Origin: JBLINH01 sp047639165
GTDB taxonomy: Bacteria; Patescibacteriota; Minisyncoccia; Phycocordibacterales; JAACPR01
DNA length: 44,710 nucleotides
Direction of reading: 5' to 3'
Assembly: GCA_047639165.1 (NCBI GenBank)
Contig: JBLINH010000004.1
Span: forward strand, 1 to 44,710
Positions 1 through 9,500 of this stretch are shown here, in pieces (the stretch's first letter is position 1; each line of letters opens with the position of its first letter). The notes beneath the pieces are model-generated. The model was not told the origin of the DNA, did no database searches, and saw only the letters and a program-made list of their open reading frames with translations. The position numbers and the translations under genes were made by a program.

Positions 1-189
1 GGTCTTAAATTACCACAATCAATTGGTGGAGATCTTTATCTTAACAGCCTCACCTCAGCGGAAGGTCTTAAATTACCACAATCAATTGGTGGATATCTTG
101 ATCTTAACAGCCTCACCTCAGCGGAAGGTCTTGAATTACCACAATCAATTGGTGGATATCTTTATCTTAGTAGCCTCACCTCAGCGGAA
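1..189 (+). repeat. Three tandem 63-bp coding repeats
   Basis: Copies occupy 1-63, 64-126 and 127-189 and differ at only a few positions (for example GAT/TAT and AAA/GAA codons). They encode the 21-residue repeats of the leftmost CDS. More copies may lie to the left. Confidence 0.9.
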
Positions 190-237
190 AAAGCAAAATT
201 ACGAGAAAGATATCCTCATTTAGCGGATAATATTTAA
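1..237 (+). CDS. Leucine-rich-like repeat protein, C-terminal fragment
   Basis: The first reading frame is open from the window edge to TAA at 235-237 and gives 78 residues. It holds three 21-residue repeats of the type GLKLPQSIGGYLDLNSLTSA, one every 63 bp, then a short polar tail ending in HLADNI. The regular Leu/Ile spacing resembles a leucine-rich or similar solenoid repeat, usually a binding surface. The DNA copies are almost identical, so the array expanded recently. The start and most of the protein lie outside the window. Function is unknown; the repeat class is inferred from spacing only. A perfect hairpin follows 10 bp after the stop. Confidence 0.7.
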   Translation, partial: GLKLPQSIGGDLYLNSLTSAEGLKLPQSIGGYLDLNSLTSAEGLELPQSIGGYLYLSSLTSAEKAKLRERYPHLADNI

Positions 238-247
238 GAGTTCATAG

Positions 248-277
248 AAAATAGAGAAGTATTGACTTCTCTATTTT
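248..277. terminator. Bidirectional intrinsic terminator
   Basis: A perfect 13-bp stem (AAAATAGAGAAGT with its complement) closes a 4-nt ATTG loop. The A-rich left arm and T-rich right arm allow it to work in both directions. It sits between the end of the repeat protein (plus) and the end of the glycosyltransferase (minus). Confidence 0.8.
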
Positions 278-285
278 AAGGGAGT

Positions 286-1419
286 TTAATACAGGTCTGT
301 TGTTTTTCCCAACATCTTTTCAAATAGGAACTTTGTTTCAGTATTTATTCTAAGTTTTTCACCAAACTCTCGGGCTTCATCCGGGTTGTTCATCATGTGT
401 TTTATAGCTCTTCCAATATCTTTCGATTGTCTTGGATGAAAAAGTAGGCCAGTTTCTTGTTGAGTTATGATTTCAGGAATACCTCCAACATTACTTGCAA
501 TAACAGCACTTCCTGCAAGACCAGCTTCTAAGAGAGTGTAAGGCAAACCTTCTTTAATTGATGGAAATAGGAGAAAGTCAAAACCTTTTAAGTATCTTCC
601 CGCGTCTTGTACTTTTCCAATTAAAAATATTTTACTATTTAAATTATTTTTTTCTATGTATTTTTTTAGAGAATCATATAGTTCTCCTTCTCCTATAATA
701 ATGTATATAGCATCATCTATTTCTTTCATTGCATCTATCGCATATATCAATCCTTTGTTTGGATGAAGTTCCGCAATATTTCCAATCCACTTCTTATTTA
801 AATGAATTGAAAGAGCAGGATATTTACTAGCGATAGTTAATCTAGCTATATTCTTAGCCTCGAAATCGATACTCTTTACTCCAGTGTGTATTACATTTAG
901 TTTGGTTTTAGTGAAAGGCCATCTGGATACTTGTAATCGTTCTTCTTCTGAAAGCACGATTACTTTATGTGAAAACAGAATAGTTACCCACGAAAGGAAT
1001 TTAATTAAAAGAGTATAAGACATTCTTCTTTCTTCGTTGAAAGCCCATCCGTGCGCAGTGAATACAATTTTTTTTACACCAGCTAGTCTTGCCGCAAAAG
1101 ATCCTAGTCCTGCAATTTTGGAACTATTCAAATGAACTACATCTGGTTTTTCTTTTCTGAAAAGTTTCCAGAGTGAAAGTAGAACATACCATTCTTTTGT
1201 TATTGAAAAATCTCTAACCAAACCAGTTAGTTTTATTGTTTGTATTCCACTCTCATCAAGTCTCTTTTTTAGGTCTCCTTCACCACCAAGAGCCACGAGA
1301 GTTTCCCATTTTCCCTTATCTAGACTAGTTGAGAGTTCATATACATATTTTTGTGCACCGCCCCAATTAGACTTGGTAATTACGTATAGAATCTTTTTAG
1401 GTTGTATTTTTTGTTCCAT
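286..1419 (-). CDS. GT4-family glycosyltransferase
   Basis: 377 residues with the two-Rossmann GT-B layout. The N-terminal half carries the WGGAQKYVYEL glycine-rich loop of family 4 enzymes and a HLNSSKIAG stretch. The C-terminal half has the donor-site signature SIKEGLPYTLLEAGLAG (E-x7-E) and GNVGGIPEI-like motifs near residues 305-330. It should transfer a sugar from an NDP-sugar to a lipid- or glycan-bound acceptor on the cytoplasmic side; sugar and acceptor cannot be read. It diverges from the sugar-phosphate transferase gene with only 30 bp between start codons. A TATATT box lies 6 nt before its ATG, suggesting a leaderless mRNA. Confidence 0.88.
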   Translation of the reverse strand: MEQKIQPKKILYVITKSNWGGAQKYVYELSTSLDKGKWETLVALGGEGDLKKRLDESGIQTIKLTGLVRDFSITKEWYVLLSLWKLFRKEKPDVVHLNSSKIAGLGSFAARLAGVKKIVFTAHGWAFNEERRMSYTLLIKFLSWVTILFSHKVIVLSEEERLQVSRWPFTKTKLNVIHTGVKSIDFEAKNIARLTIASKYPALSIHLNKKWIGNIAELHPNKGLIYAIDAMKEIDDAIYIIIGEGELYDSLKKYIEKNNLNSKIFLIGKVQDAGRYLKGFDFLLFPSIKEGLPYTLLEAGLAGSAVIASNVGGIPEIITQQETGLLFHPRQSKDIGRAIKHMMNNPDEAREFGEKLRINTETKFLFEKMLGKTTDLY

Positions 1420-1425
1420 GTGGAT

Positions 1426-1431
1426 AATATA
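1426..1431 (-). promoter_or_regulatory. -10 box of the leftward GT4 gene, leaderless spacing
   Basis: On the minus strand TATATT is followed by 6 nt and then the ATG at 1419, so transcription should start at or next to the start codon. Confidence 0.5.
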
Positions 1432-1449
1432 GATAATATTAAACGATAT

Positions 1450-2763
1450 ATGACTATTGTAAACAAAAAAGAGCCAGTCATTTTACTTTTAGGAGATATA
1501 GCCTTTTTCTATGTATCTCTTTGGGTGATGCTACTGGTTCGATATGCAGAGATTCCGAGTAGGGAAATATATACCCTTCACGCAATACCTTTCTCCATTG
1601 TCTTTTTAGTATGGATTGTAATTTTCTTTATTGCCGGACTATATGAAAGACATACTTCAATGATGAGACAGGTTCTTTCTAATACAATTTTTCAGACACA
1701 AGTTATCAACAGTATGGTAGCGGTACTATTCTTTTATTTCATTCCGTTTTTTGTAATTACTCCAAAAACAAATCTATTCATATATCTACTATCATCTTTT
1801 GTTCTTCTTGTTATATGGAGATTAGTTTTGTACCCATTCGTCGCTCCAAAAGCAAAACAGAATATTCTACTGATCGCTAGGGGAGAAGAAATGAAAGAAT
1901 TAAGAGAAGAGATAAACTCATCAAACTTTGGATACAAAGTACTACATTCAATTGATCTTGATGATGTTGAGACCATCGATGTTCAGGAAGATATTGTAAA
2001 TCAATTCTATGCACATAATGCGAATACAATAATTATAGATACAAAGGATGATAAAGTGATTCCACTTTTACCACATTTATATAATCTAATGTTTTCAAAT
2101 ATTACTTTTATAGATATGCATGATGTATATGAGTATGTGTTTACAAAAGTTCCATTATCTCTTGTGAAGCATGGGTGGTTTTTGGAAAACGTAAGATCAA
2201 AACCACATATTATGTATGATGCCTTGAAAAGACTGTTGGATATATTTATTGCAGGTATCTTGGCTATTTTTTCTTTGGTGGTATATCCATTTGTTTGGTT
2301 GGGTATAAAGTTCGATGATGGAGGATCACTATTTTATGTTGATAAAAGGGTTGGAATAGGAAACCATGCAATTGAAATTCTGAAGTTTAGAAGTATGAAA
2401 GATGGGAGAGAATCAAAAGTAGGGTCTTTTATTAGAAAGACTAGGATAGATGAACTCCCTCAATTGTGGAGTGTTATAAAAGGAGATCTTTCTTTGATTG
2501 GTCCAAGACCAGAGAAACCTGAATTGGTTGAAATTTATAAGAAGAGTATTCCTTTCTATGGTGTAAGACTTTTGTTGAAACCAGGACTATCAGGTTGGGC
2601 TCAAATGAAGCAGGAAAATCATCCTCATCATGACGCGGATATTGAAGCTACCTGTGAAAAGCTTTCATACGATTTGTTTTATATAAAGAATAGATCTTTT
2701 CTTCTGGATCTTAAAATAGCTTTACAGACAATAAAAACTCTGGTATCAATGAAAGGGAAATAG
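1450..2763 (+). CDS. Polyprenyl-phosphate sugar-1-phosphate transferase (WbaP/WcaJ type)
   Basis: 437 residues from ATG 1450. An upstream in-frame TTG at 1402 would overlap the divergent gene, so it was not chosen. Hydrophobic helices fill about residues 10-130, followed by a soluble CoA-binding-like segment. The catalytic bacterial sugar transferase domain (PF02397 type) runs from about residue 258, with KRLLDIF, the FVDKRVG-like segment, KFRSM, the DELPQLW motif (acidic pair at 334-335) and GPRP. Members move a sugar 1-phosphate from an NDP-sugar to undecaprenyl phosphate, the first step of lipid-linked glycan assembly in the inner membrane. The next gene, an epimerase, starts 5 bp after the stop and probably supplies the NDP-sugar. 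Confidence 0.9.
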   Translation: MTIVNKKEPVILLLGDIAFFYVSLWVMLLVRYAEIPSREIYTLHAIPFSIVFLVWIVIFFIAGLYERHTSMMRQVLSNTIFQTQVINSMVAVLFFYFIPFFVITPKTNLFIYLLSSFVLLVIWRLVLYPFVAPKAKQNILLIARGEEMKELREEINSSNFGYKVLHSIDLDDVETIDVQEDIVNQFYAHNANTIIIDTKDDKVIPLLPHLYNLMFSNITFIDMHDVYEYVFTKVPLSLVKHGWFLENVRSKPHIMYDALKRLLDIFIAGILAIFSLVVYPFVWLGIKFDDGGSLFYVDKRVGIGNHAIEILKFRSMKDGRESKVGSFIRKTRIDELPQLWSVIKGDLSLIGPRPEKPELVEIYKKSIPFYGVRLLLKPGLSGWAQMKQENHPHHDADIEATCEKLSYDLFYIKNRSFLLDLKIALQTIKTLVSMKGK

Positions 2764-2768
2764 TAACC

Positions 2769-3662
2769 ATGAAAAAAAATAAAGAAAGAGTTGTCGTGAC
2801 TGGTGGACTTGGGTTCATCGGTCGGAATCTTGTTAAATCACTTCTCGAGAAAGGCTATGAGGTTGTAATCATTGATATCAACGGAAATCTAGACTCTGTC
2901 CCACCTGAAACTACTGTTTGGAGCGGAAGTGTTATAGATCTTGAATTCCTGCAAGAAAAGATGAAAGACACCAAATACGTTTTTCATCTAGCAGCATTAC
3001 CACGAGTTGGATTTTCATTTAAAAATCCTCAAGCAACATTTGAGACAAATGTTCTCGGTACTCAAACAGTTCTTCAAGCCGCTAGAACTTGTGGAGTAGA
3101 AAAAGTTATTTTTGCTTCATCAAGTTCTGTGTATGGAGATCAAGATACTATGCCTCTTTCTGAGGATATGACCCCAAATCCACAAAGCCCATATGCTTTC
3201 CAGAAGTTTATGGGGGAAGAGTTATGCAGAAACTATTCAAATTGGTACAAGCTAAAAACTGTTTCACTTAGATTCTTTAATGTCTATGGTGATGGTATGG
3301 ACTCTACCGGTGAAGATGCACTTGTCATTGCGAAGTTTACTGAACTCCTAAAAAAAGGAATAACAGAACTTCCAGTAACTGGTAATGGAAACCAATCCAG
3401 AGATTTTACTCACGTCAGTGATGTTGTTGAAGGATTACGTCTTGCTGCTTCAAGCAGAGTACACAATGGAGAAGCTATAAATCTCGGGTATGGTTCGAAT
3501 ACTACGATAAACGAGCTAGTGAGATTAATAGGGGGAACTCCCGTATATATTGATAAAAGAATCGAGCCAAACAAAACTTTAGCTAATATCGAAAAAGCTT
3601 ACAGATTGTTTGGCTGGAAACCCAAAGTTTCAATAGAGGAAGGGCTTAAACCTTTTATATAG
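2769..3662 (+). CDS. NAD-dependent NDP-sugar epimerase/dehydratase (SDR, GalE-like)
   Basis: 297 residues of an extended short-chain dehydrogenase. The N-terminal dinucleotide site is TGGLGFIG (residues 11-18), and an acidic residue follows the second strand in VIIDING. The catalytic pair is Y142 and K146 in YAFQK, preceded by a SSSSVYGD serine cluster. RFFNVYG and the C-terminal NLGYGS and GWKPK motifs are typical of UDP-glucose/UDP-GlcNAc 4-epimerases. At about 300 residues it is of normal length. The exact reaction (C4 epimerase or dehydratase) cannot be settled. It sits directly behind the polyprenyl sugar transferase, probably in one transcript, and a strong terminator follows. Confidence 0.87.
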   Translation: MKKNKERVVVTGGLGFIGRNLVKSLLEKGYEVVIIDINGNLDSVPPETTVWSGSVIDLEFLQEKMKDTKYVFHLAALPRVGFSFKNPQATFETNVLGTQTVLQAARTCGVEKVIFASSSSVYGDQDTMPLSEDMTPNPQSPYAFQKFMGEELCRNYSNWYKLKTVSLRFFNVYGDGMDSTGEDALVIAKFTELLKKGITELPVTGNGNQSRDFTHVSDVVEGLRLAASSRVHNGEAINLGYGSNTTINELVRLIGGTPVYIDKRIEPNKTLANIEKAYRLFGWKPKVSIEEGLKPFI

Positions 3663-3672
3663 TGAAACAAAG

Positions 3673-3709
3673 TAGCGCTGTCCTCAATGAGGACAGCGCT
3701 ATATTTTTT
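3673..3709 (+). terminator. Intrinsic terminator
   Basis: A perfect 13-bp stem (TAGCGCTGTCCTC with its complement) with an AAT loop is followed by a T-rich tail. It ends the sugar transferase-epimerase unit and abuts the stop codon of the convergent gene. Confidence 0.9.
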
Positions 3710-4145
3710 ATCTAAGAGTTAACATACTCGCTCCTAGAGATTCTTTTAGAAGAGGAAACCTGTTCTCATTTGAGGTTTCATTAACCTCAAAGGTTAATGA
3801 GTTTCCTAAATCAAGTTGATAAAAGGAATCATCAGGTTCACCACATGCCTCAATACGTAGTACTGAGGCTATTTGTTCTTCGTTTATGATCCTATCCCAA
3901 TCTTGTCTGGTTGGAGAAGGACCACCCTTTGCGTAAGAATTCATCAACAACTGATATCTGTGCGCCGAACAATCGATCTCTTGTTTTTCTGTAAAAGTTG
4001 GTTCGTACGGCGCAACAGTAGTAGTTGTACCCGTGCTGACAACTCTTTCTTTGATTACTGAACCTTTGCTCAGTCCCGACATACCGACAGCAGCAAGTAC
4101 TGCTGCTATTAGTGATCCTATTACTAGCATAACTAACCTTCTCAT
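3708..4145 (-). CDS. Small membrane-anchored or exported protein of unknown function
   Basis: 145 residues from the ATG at 4145. A longer frame begins at 4181 but would put a charged stretch before the membrane helix. MRRLVMLVIGSLIAAVLAAVG is a signal or anchor helix, followed by a Thr-rich linker and a domain of about 85 residues with two cysteines (DCSAHR and EACGEPDD). The start chosen follows AAAGGAAA at a normal Shine-Dalgarno distance. Its probable promoter lies about 95 nt upstream, so unlike most genes here it would have a real leader. Base composition is also richer in G/C than its neighbours, which may mean transfer. No family was recognised. Confidence 0.6.
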   Translation of the reverse strand: MRRLVMLVIGSLIAAVLAAVGMSGLSKGSVIKERVVSTGTTTTVAPYEPTFTEKQEIDCSAHRYQLLMNSYAKGGPSPTRQDWDRIINEEQIASVLRIEACGEPDDSFYQLDLGNSLTFEVNETSNENRFPLLKESLGASMLTLR

Positions 4146-4246
4146 TTTGTTTCCTTTCGTTTGCGGTTTACAAAAGATCAATTGAAAGATTCTTCTTCAG
4201 TCTGTTTTGAATTTAAAAGAAAAGTCCTCTTGATCCGTTCATATCT

Positions 4247-4276
4247 ATTTTATCTCTCTGTAACGATAAAAGTCAA
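4247..4276 (-). promoter_or_regulatory. Promoter for the small anchored protein
   Basis: Read on the minus strand, TTGACT (4276-4271), an 18-bp spacer and TAAAAT (4252-4247) form a near-consensus sigma-70 promoter. It leaves a leader of roughly 95 nt before the ATG at 4145. Confidence 0.55.
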
Positions 4277-4303
4277 CAATCTTTCTTTTTGTAATAAATT
4301 ACG

Positions 4304-4309
4304 TATAAT
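4304..4309 (+). promoter_or_regulatory. -10 box of secD, leaderless spacing
   Basis: A perfect TATAAT is followed by 6 nt (GACGGG) and the secD ATG at 4316. The start site should fall on or beside the A of ATG. Confidence 0.7.
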
Positions 4310-4315
4310 GACGGG

Positions 4316-5662
4316 ATGAAAACGCGTATAATCGCTATATTACTTGTAATATCCGGACTTCTGATTGGGTTTTTTGTGTACTCGTCAGAAGCTGAAGGAA
4401 ACAGGTTTAACTTCAAGTATGGACTAGATCTTGATGGTGGTACAAGTCTTACGTACAGAGCTGATACTTCAACAGTTTCGGAGCTAGAAGTTGAAGGAGC
4501 AATGAACACTCTTCGAAGAACTATAGAAAGAAGAGTTAATGTATTTGGAGTTTCTGAACCTATCGTTCAGGTTGAAGAGGGAGGTGTTTTTGGAAGTGAT
4601 GAAAATCAGAATAGATTAATTGTAGAGCTTCCCGGTGTTACAGACATAACAGAAGCTATTGATGCTATAGGGAAAACACCTCTTCTTGAGTTTAAGCTAG
4701 CTAAAGTAGATGAAGAATCAGCAATTAAGGTTCAAGAACTATTAGAAGGTGGGGAAGAGATAACTCCTGAAGAAATTTTGTCTCAAATTGAAAGTTTATA
4801 TGAATCAACAGGATTAACTGGAGGACAATTAAAGGATGCTAGTTTGATTTTTGATAATGTTTCAGGAGAACCTATTGTTCAGATTAATTTTAATAGTGAA
4901 GGTACTGATTTGTTTAGGGATATTACAAGAGAAAATATTGGAAACATTCTAGCCATATTTCTTGATGGAGAAATTGTATCTGACCCTGTTATTAGATCAG
5001 AGATTTTTGGAGGAGTAGCACAGATCAGTGGTCAGTTTAGTGCAGAAGAAGCTCGAGACCTGGTTCAGAACTTAAACTTTGGAGCATTGCCGCTTTCTAT
5101 TGAGCTTATTGAAACAAAGACAATCGGTGCATCTTTGGGGCAAAATACTTTAAATAGAGGTATTTCAGCGCTCGTTTGGGCTTTCGGAATTATTTTTGTA
5201 TTCCTTATCATCTGGTACAGATTACCGGGAATTATCGCCACAATATCTTTGATTATGTATGTGTTTATAATGTTAGCTTTGTTCAAGTTAATCCCCGTAA
5301 CACTAACCTCTTCCGGTTTAGCTGGGTTCATTCTGTCACTTGGAATGGCGGTTGATGCTAATGTTCTAATCTTTGAAAGAGTCAAAGAAGAGCTTCTAGG
5401 AGGTGCGGAATTAAAGACTGCAGTTGAAGAAGGATTCAACAGAGCATGGTTACCAATTAGAGATGGAAACCTTTCAAGTATTATCTCAGCTGTTGTGTTG
5501 TTCTGGCTTTCAGGTACATCTCTTGTAAAAGGATTCGCTCTTGTGTTTGGAATTGGAGTTTTAGTCTCAATGCTTACAGCAGTGGTGGTTTCAAGAACAC
5601 TTCTACTTGCAGTAGCGAACGATAGACTTGTTTCATTATTCGGTAGTGGTTTAAAGAAATAA
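4316..5662 (+). CDS. secD: Protein translocase subunit SecD
   Basis: 448 residues. An N-terminal membrane helix (about 5-22) is followed by the SecD signature GLDLDGG (36-42). A periplasmic-type domain (P1) comes next, with RRVNVFGVSEPIVQ, the short insert and LNFGALPLSIEL. Then come five C-terminal helices of the RND superfamily, including IGASLGQ and the GMAVDANVLIFERVKEE motif. SecDF uses the proton or sodium gradient to pull secreted chains across the membrane after SecYEG. It is shorter than the E. coli protein (about 615) but normal for compact genomes. secF starts 2 bp after the stop, so the two are co-transcribed. Confidence 0.96.
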   Translation: MKTRIIAILLVISGLLIGFFVYSSEAEGNRFNFKYGLDLDGGTSLTYRADTSTVSELEVEGAMNTLRRTIERRVNVFGVSEPIVQVEEGGVFGSDENQNRLIVELPGVTDITEAIDAIGKTPLLEFKLAKVDEESAIKVQELLEGGEEITPEEILSQIESLYESTGLTGGQLKDASLIFDNVSGEPIVQINFNSEGTDLFRDITRENIGNILAIFLDGEIVSDPVIRSEIFGGVAQISGQFSAEEARDLVQNLNFGALPLSIELIETKTIGASLGQNTLNRGISALVWAFGIIFVFLIIWYRLPGIIATISLIMYVFIMLALFKLIPVTLTSSGLAGFILSLGMAVDANVLIFERVKEELLGGAELKTAVEEGFNRAWLPIRDGNLSSIISAVVLFWLSGTSLVKGFALVFGIGVLVSMLTAVVVSRTLLLAVANDRLVSLFGSGLKK

Positions 5663-5664
5663 TT

Positions 5665-6549
5665 ATGAATATTGTAAACAATAAAAAAATATTTTATATA
5701 TTCTCTACTCTTCTTGTAGTTCTGTCACTTATATCAGTTGGAGTTTTTGGATTAAAATTTGGAATTGATTTTACAGGAGGATCTGTACTTGAAATTAAAT
5801 ATGGAGATGAAGTACCTTCTAAAGAATCTTTAGAAGAAACCTTATCTCAATTTGAGTTAGGAGACTTTCTTTTGAGAGAGACAAACAGTTCTGGATATAT
5901 TTTAAAGACAAAGGTAATAGATGATTCTACAAAGAACTCTATTATTGCGACTATTGGAGGAGAAGTCGTTAGATTTAATACTATCGGTCCCACACTTGGA
6001 GACGAGTTAAAAACTAAAGCCAGTGTAGCTTTAGTTGTTGTAATTGTAGCCATTATATTTTTCATGGCGTATACATTTAGGCATGTATCAAAACCAGTTT
6101 CTTCTTGGAAGTATGGTTTTGTGGCGATAATTGCCTTGCTACACGATGTAATCATCACATTAGGGTTCTTCTCTATTATGGGATATTTATATGATCTTGA
6201 GATAAGTACACTGTTCGTTACAGCACTGCTGGTAATTCTTGGATATTCAATCAATGACACCATTGTTGTTTTGGATAGGGTTCGTGAGAACTTGAAGGAC
6301 AAAGATGAGAACTTAATCAAAGCTCGGTTTGCAGATATCGTTGGAAAGAGTCTGAAAGAGACTTTTGCAAGATCTATAAATACATCTATTACAACTCTTT
6401 TGGCTCTTCTTTCACTGTTTTATATTGGAGGTGAGTCTACAAAGGAGTTCGCCTTAGCCCTTATCGTTGGAGTTATCGTAGGAGCATACTCTTCACTATT
6501 CTTGGCAGCGCCAATGCTTGTGAGTTTCAAGGAGAAAGGGGAGAAGTAG
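5665..6549 (+). CDS. secF: Protein translocase subunit SecF
   Basis: 294 residues. The first helix is followed by FGIDFTGGSVLEI (32-44), the SecF counterpart of the SecD signature. A short external domain and five further helices come next, with GYSINDTIVVLDRVREN, the conserved cytoplasmic-end motif, and a SINTSITTLLALL helix. It pairs with SecD to form the SecDF motor. Start ATG lies 2 bp after the secD stop with no Shine-Dalgarno-like sequence. The last 27 nt of coding sequence and stop region recur almost unchanged at 10330-10356, beyond the next gene. Confidence 0.96.
   Translation: MNIVNNKKIFYIFSTLLVVLSLISVGVFGLKFGIDFTGGSVLEIKYGDEVPSKESLEETLSQFELGDFLLRETNSSGYILKTKVIDDSTKNSIIATIGGEVVRFNTIGPTLGDELKTKASVALVVVIVAIIFFMAYTFRHVSKPVSSWKYGFVAIIALLHDVIITLGFFSIMGYLYDLEISTLFVTALLVILGYSINDTIVVLDRVRENLKDKDENLIKARFADIVGKSLKETFARSINTSITTLLALLSLFYIGGESTKEFALALIVGVIVGAYSSLFLAAPMLVSFKEKGEK
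6519..6545 (+). repeat. secF 3' end, copy 1 of a flanking direct repeat
   Basis: This 27-nt stretch matches 10330-10356 at 26 of 27 positions. The two copies bracket the 3.7-kb repeat/transglutaminase gene. Confidence 0.8.
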
Positions 6550-6575
6550 AGATTTCTAATAAGATATCTGGATGG

Positions 6576-6581
6576 TATAAT
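6576..6581 (+). promoter_or_regulatory. Extended -10 box of the large repeat gene, leaderless spacing
   Basis: TGG-TATAAT is followed by 7 nt and the ATG at 6589. Confidence 0.65.
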
Positions 6582-6588
6582 ATTAATA

Positions 6589-9500
6589 ATGTATAGCAAA
6601 GAGTCACCATCTTTTAGGGTTGATAAAAAAGAAAATTCACCAGATTTAAAACCAACAAATTACTCTCTGGATTTTTTGTATGAAGATGAATCTTCAGATT
6701 TGGAAACTACCGAATCAATACTTTTCTACTCACTACCAGATGCCATGTCTCAAGCATATCGTTTGTCTAATGGTCAATTTGAAGAATTAGTAACTTCAGA
6801 TGTAATGAGAGAAAGGCATCAGAGAGTAGCAGAAAGTCTGTCTTCATATTTGAAACAAAATGAAAAGTATATTGATGACAAGGGTAGAAGTGAAAAAATA
6901 CAAAATGAAATAGAGAAAGATACTTCTTTTGAATCAAATATAGATGGAAGACTAAAACCTTCACTTGAAGAGTATTTTGCTCCTCTGATGGTAGAGAGGA
7001 GGGTTAAGAAGGTTGAAGATGAAGAATCAAGACCACGCCCTGTGGTAAATGGGGAGAGATATTTGAAGGAGATGGGAGACAGTGTTTTCAGTGCTAAAGG
7101 AGAAGATGTACGAGAACAACTTAGAAAGATTGCTGGAATTCAACAGTCCGGTGACCATGAACAGTATATAGTCAATCTAAGAGATTTTTTAATTAGCAAA
7201 GAGTTAGACAAGAATTTTATATTACACAATATACTCTATTCAAATACCGTATCAATTGAATTAGTTAATTATATTAAAGAAAAAACTGGTATTGAATTAT
7301 CAGTTGAAAATCCTGATATTCCAACAGAGCGTGGTAAAGATGTTGTTATAAAGAATCTGAAGAACCATCTTGAAGATAGTTTAAAAGAGAGGACTGATAG
7401 GGAGGTTGATCTTTCCATGGTTGATGGAAAGTGGGTGGTTATTGATAGTGGTGAGGAGATTAAGGATGTGGATAGAACTCCGGTTATTGGAGAAATAGAG
7501 GGGCTTGAAGGTAAGGAGATTGAAAACTTAGACGGTCTAACCGACATAGGTGGCAAATTAGCTTTTGCTGCTAAGGTTGATGGTAAATCTGAAGTTATAT
7601 ACGACAACCAAGTTATCAAACACCCCGAGGGTAAGAAGATGAAGAGAGTAGAAACACTAACCGACATAGGTGGCAAATTAGCTTTTGCTGCTAAGGTTGA
7701 TGGTAAATCTGAAGTTATATACGACAACCAAGTTATTAAAGACCCCGAGGGTAAGGAGATTGAAAACCCATACGCACTAACCGACATAGGTGGCAAATTA
7801 GCTTTTGCTGCTAAGGTTGATGGTAAATGGGAAGTTATATACGACAACCAAGTTATTAAACACCCCGAAGATAAGGAGATGGAGAGAGTAAATTACTTAA
7901 CCGACATAGGTGGCAAATTAGCTTTTGCTGCTAAGGTTGATGGTAAATGGGAAGTTATATACGACAACCAAGTTATTGAACACCCCGAGGGTAAGGAGAT
8001 TGAGAGAGTAAACCTCTTAACCGACATAGGTGGCAAATTAGCTTTTAGGGCTGAGGTTAATATTAGATCTGAAGTTATATACGACAACCAAGTTATCAAA
8101 CACCCCGAGGGTTGGGATATTGAGAGAATAGACACACTAACCGACATAGGTGGCAAATTAGCTTTTGTTGCTAAGGTTAATGGTAAATGGGAAGTTATAT
8201 ACGACAACCAAGTTATTGAACACCCCGAGGGTAAGGAGATTGAAAACCCATACGAACTAACCGACATAGGTGGCAAGCTAGCTTTTAGGGCTGAGTTTGA
8301 TGGTAAATGGGAAGTTATATACGACAACCAAGTTATCAAACACCCCGAGGGTTGGGATATTTATAGAATAGACACACTAACCGACATAGGTGGCAAATTA
8401 GCTTTTAGGGCTGAGGTTAATATTAGATCTGAAGTTATATACGACAACCAAGTTATTGAACTTCCCACAGGTACGACAGATTATATCCTTAACAAAACAG
8501 GAATATTAGGTACGGGTAAAAAAGATGAAAAATATTTTTCATTTGAAATTAATTTAGCAAATGACACTCTGACTCTTCTTCAATCTGAAGAAGATGAATT
8601 AGACTTACTTAATAAAATATCAAAGTCCACTGATGAAATACTGAAAGAATCAGGACCAGAAACAATTGATAGTTTGGAGGAAAGATTTAGAAAATCACAG
8701 TTAAAGATGGAAAGTGGGGCAAGGACAATAAATAGAAGTATAAAAGATAATCCTAAGAAAGCCACAGAACTTTTCCCAGCAGTGCCTGATAAGAGACCAT
8801 CCCATTATGCACAAAGAATTGCTTCAAAACTTTTCCCTGAGATTGAGAGAAATAGAATAAAAAATGACGATAGACCGTATTCATATATAGGGGGAAATTT
8901 CTATGAATCTACTCCAAAAGAAAAAGAATTAACAGCTCTTGATTATTTGAATCCAAACACACAACCTTCCATTGAAGGGGGAGATCCAAAAGAGGGTTTT
9001 CCTAAACACATACTGACTCTTGATTCTGAATATTCTGGACTGTTAAAAACAAACATATTGTCACCAACTAAAGGATCACCTGAGAAGGTAAGTTTGGAAG
9101 TTGAGTTTGAGGGAAAGGAATCTAAAATTGGTGGAACACTCGATTCATCCATCTACGGTAAAGTGGTATTTCCTACACCTGTGTACACAACTGAAGTTTT
9201 AAATGGAGGTCAAACAGTTAAAGAAGACAATGGTAATTATAGTGCAAATCTTAATGACAGGAGTTTTGAGTATAAATATATTGAAGATCATGCACCTATA
9301 CCAACCATGTCATCCGAAGACTATAACAAATGGGTTGAAAGTAGGGAGGATATAGAGGATGAGAGATTGCTTGAAGAGATAGCATCTCTTTCAACTTCTG
9401 ATTCTCTTTTCCTTAAATCAATAGAAGGTGATAGTTTGAAGGATAAGCTAATTAAAATAGAGAAGTATGCAAGATCAATTGGGCACTATGATATTGATAA

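Noticed and set aside
23..223. Plus-strand frame with ATG and repeated ILTASPQRKVLNYHNQ units
   Set aside because: It is an alternative frame of the same 63-bp DNA repeats. The frame that starts at base 1 is open from the edge and ends with a sensible non-repeat tail at 237.
7269..8339. Two long minus-strand open frames with repeated Leu/Ser-rich units
   Set aside because: They are the antisense image of the eight 120-bp repeats of the giant plus-strand gene; they have no promoter and their length comes from repeat periodicity.
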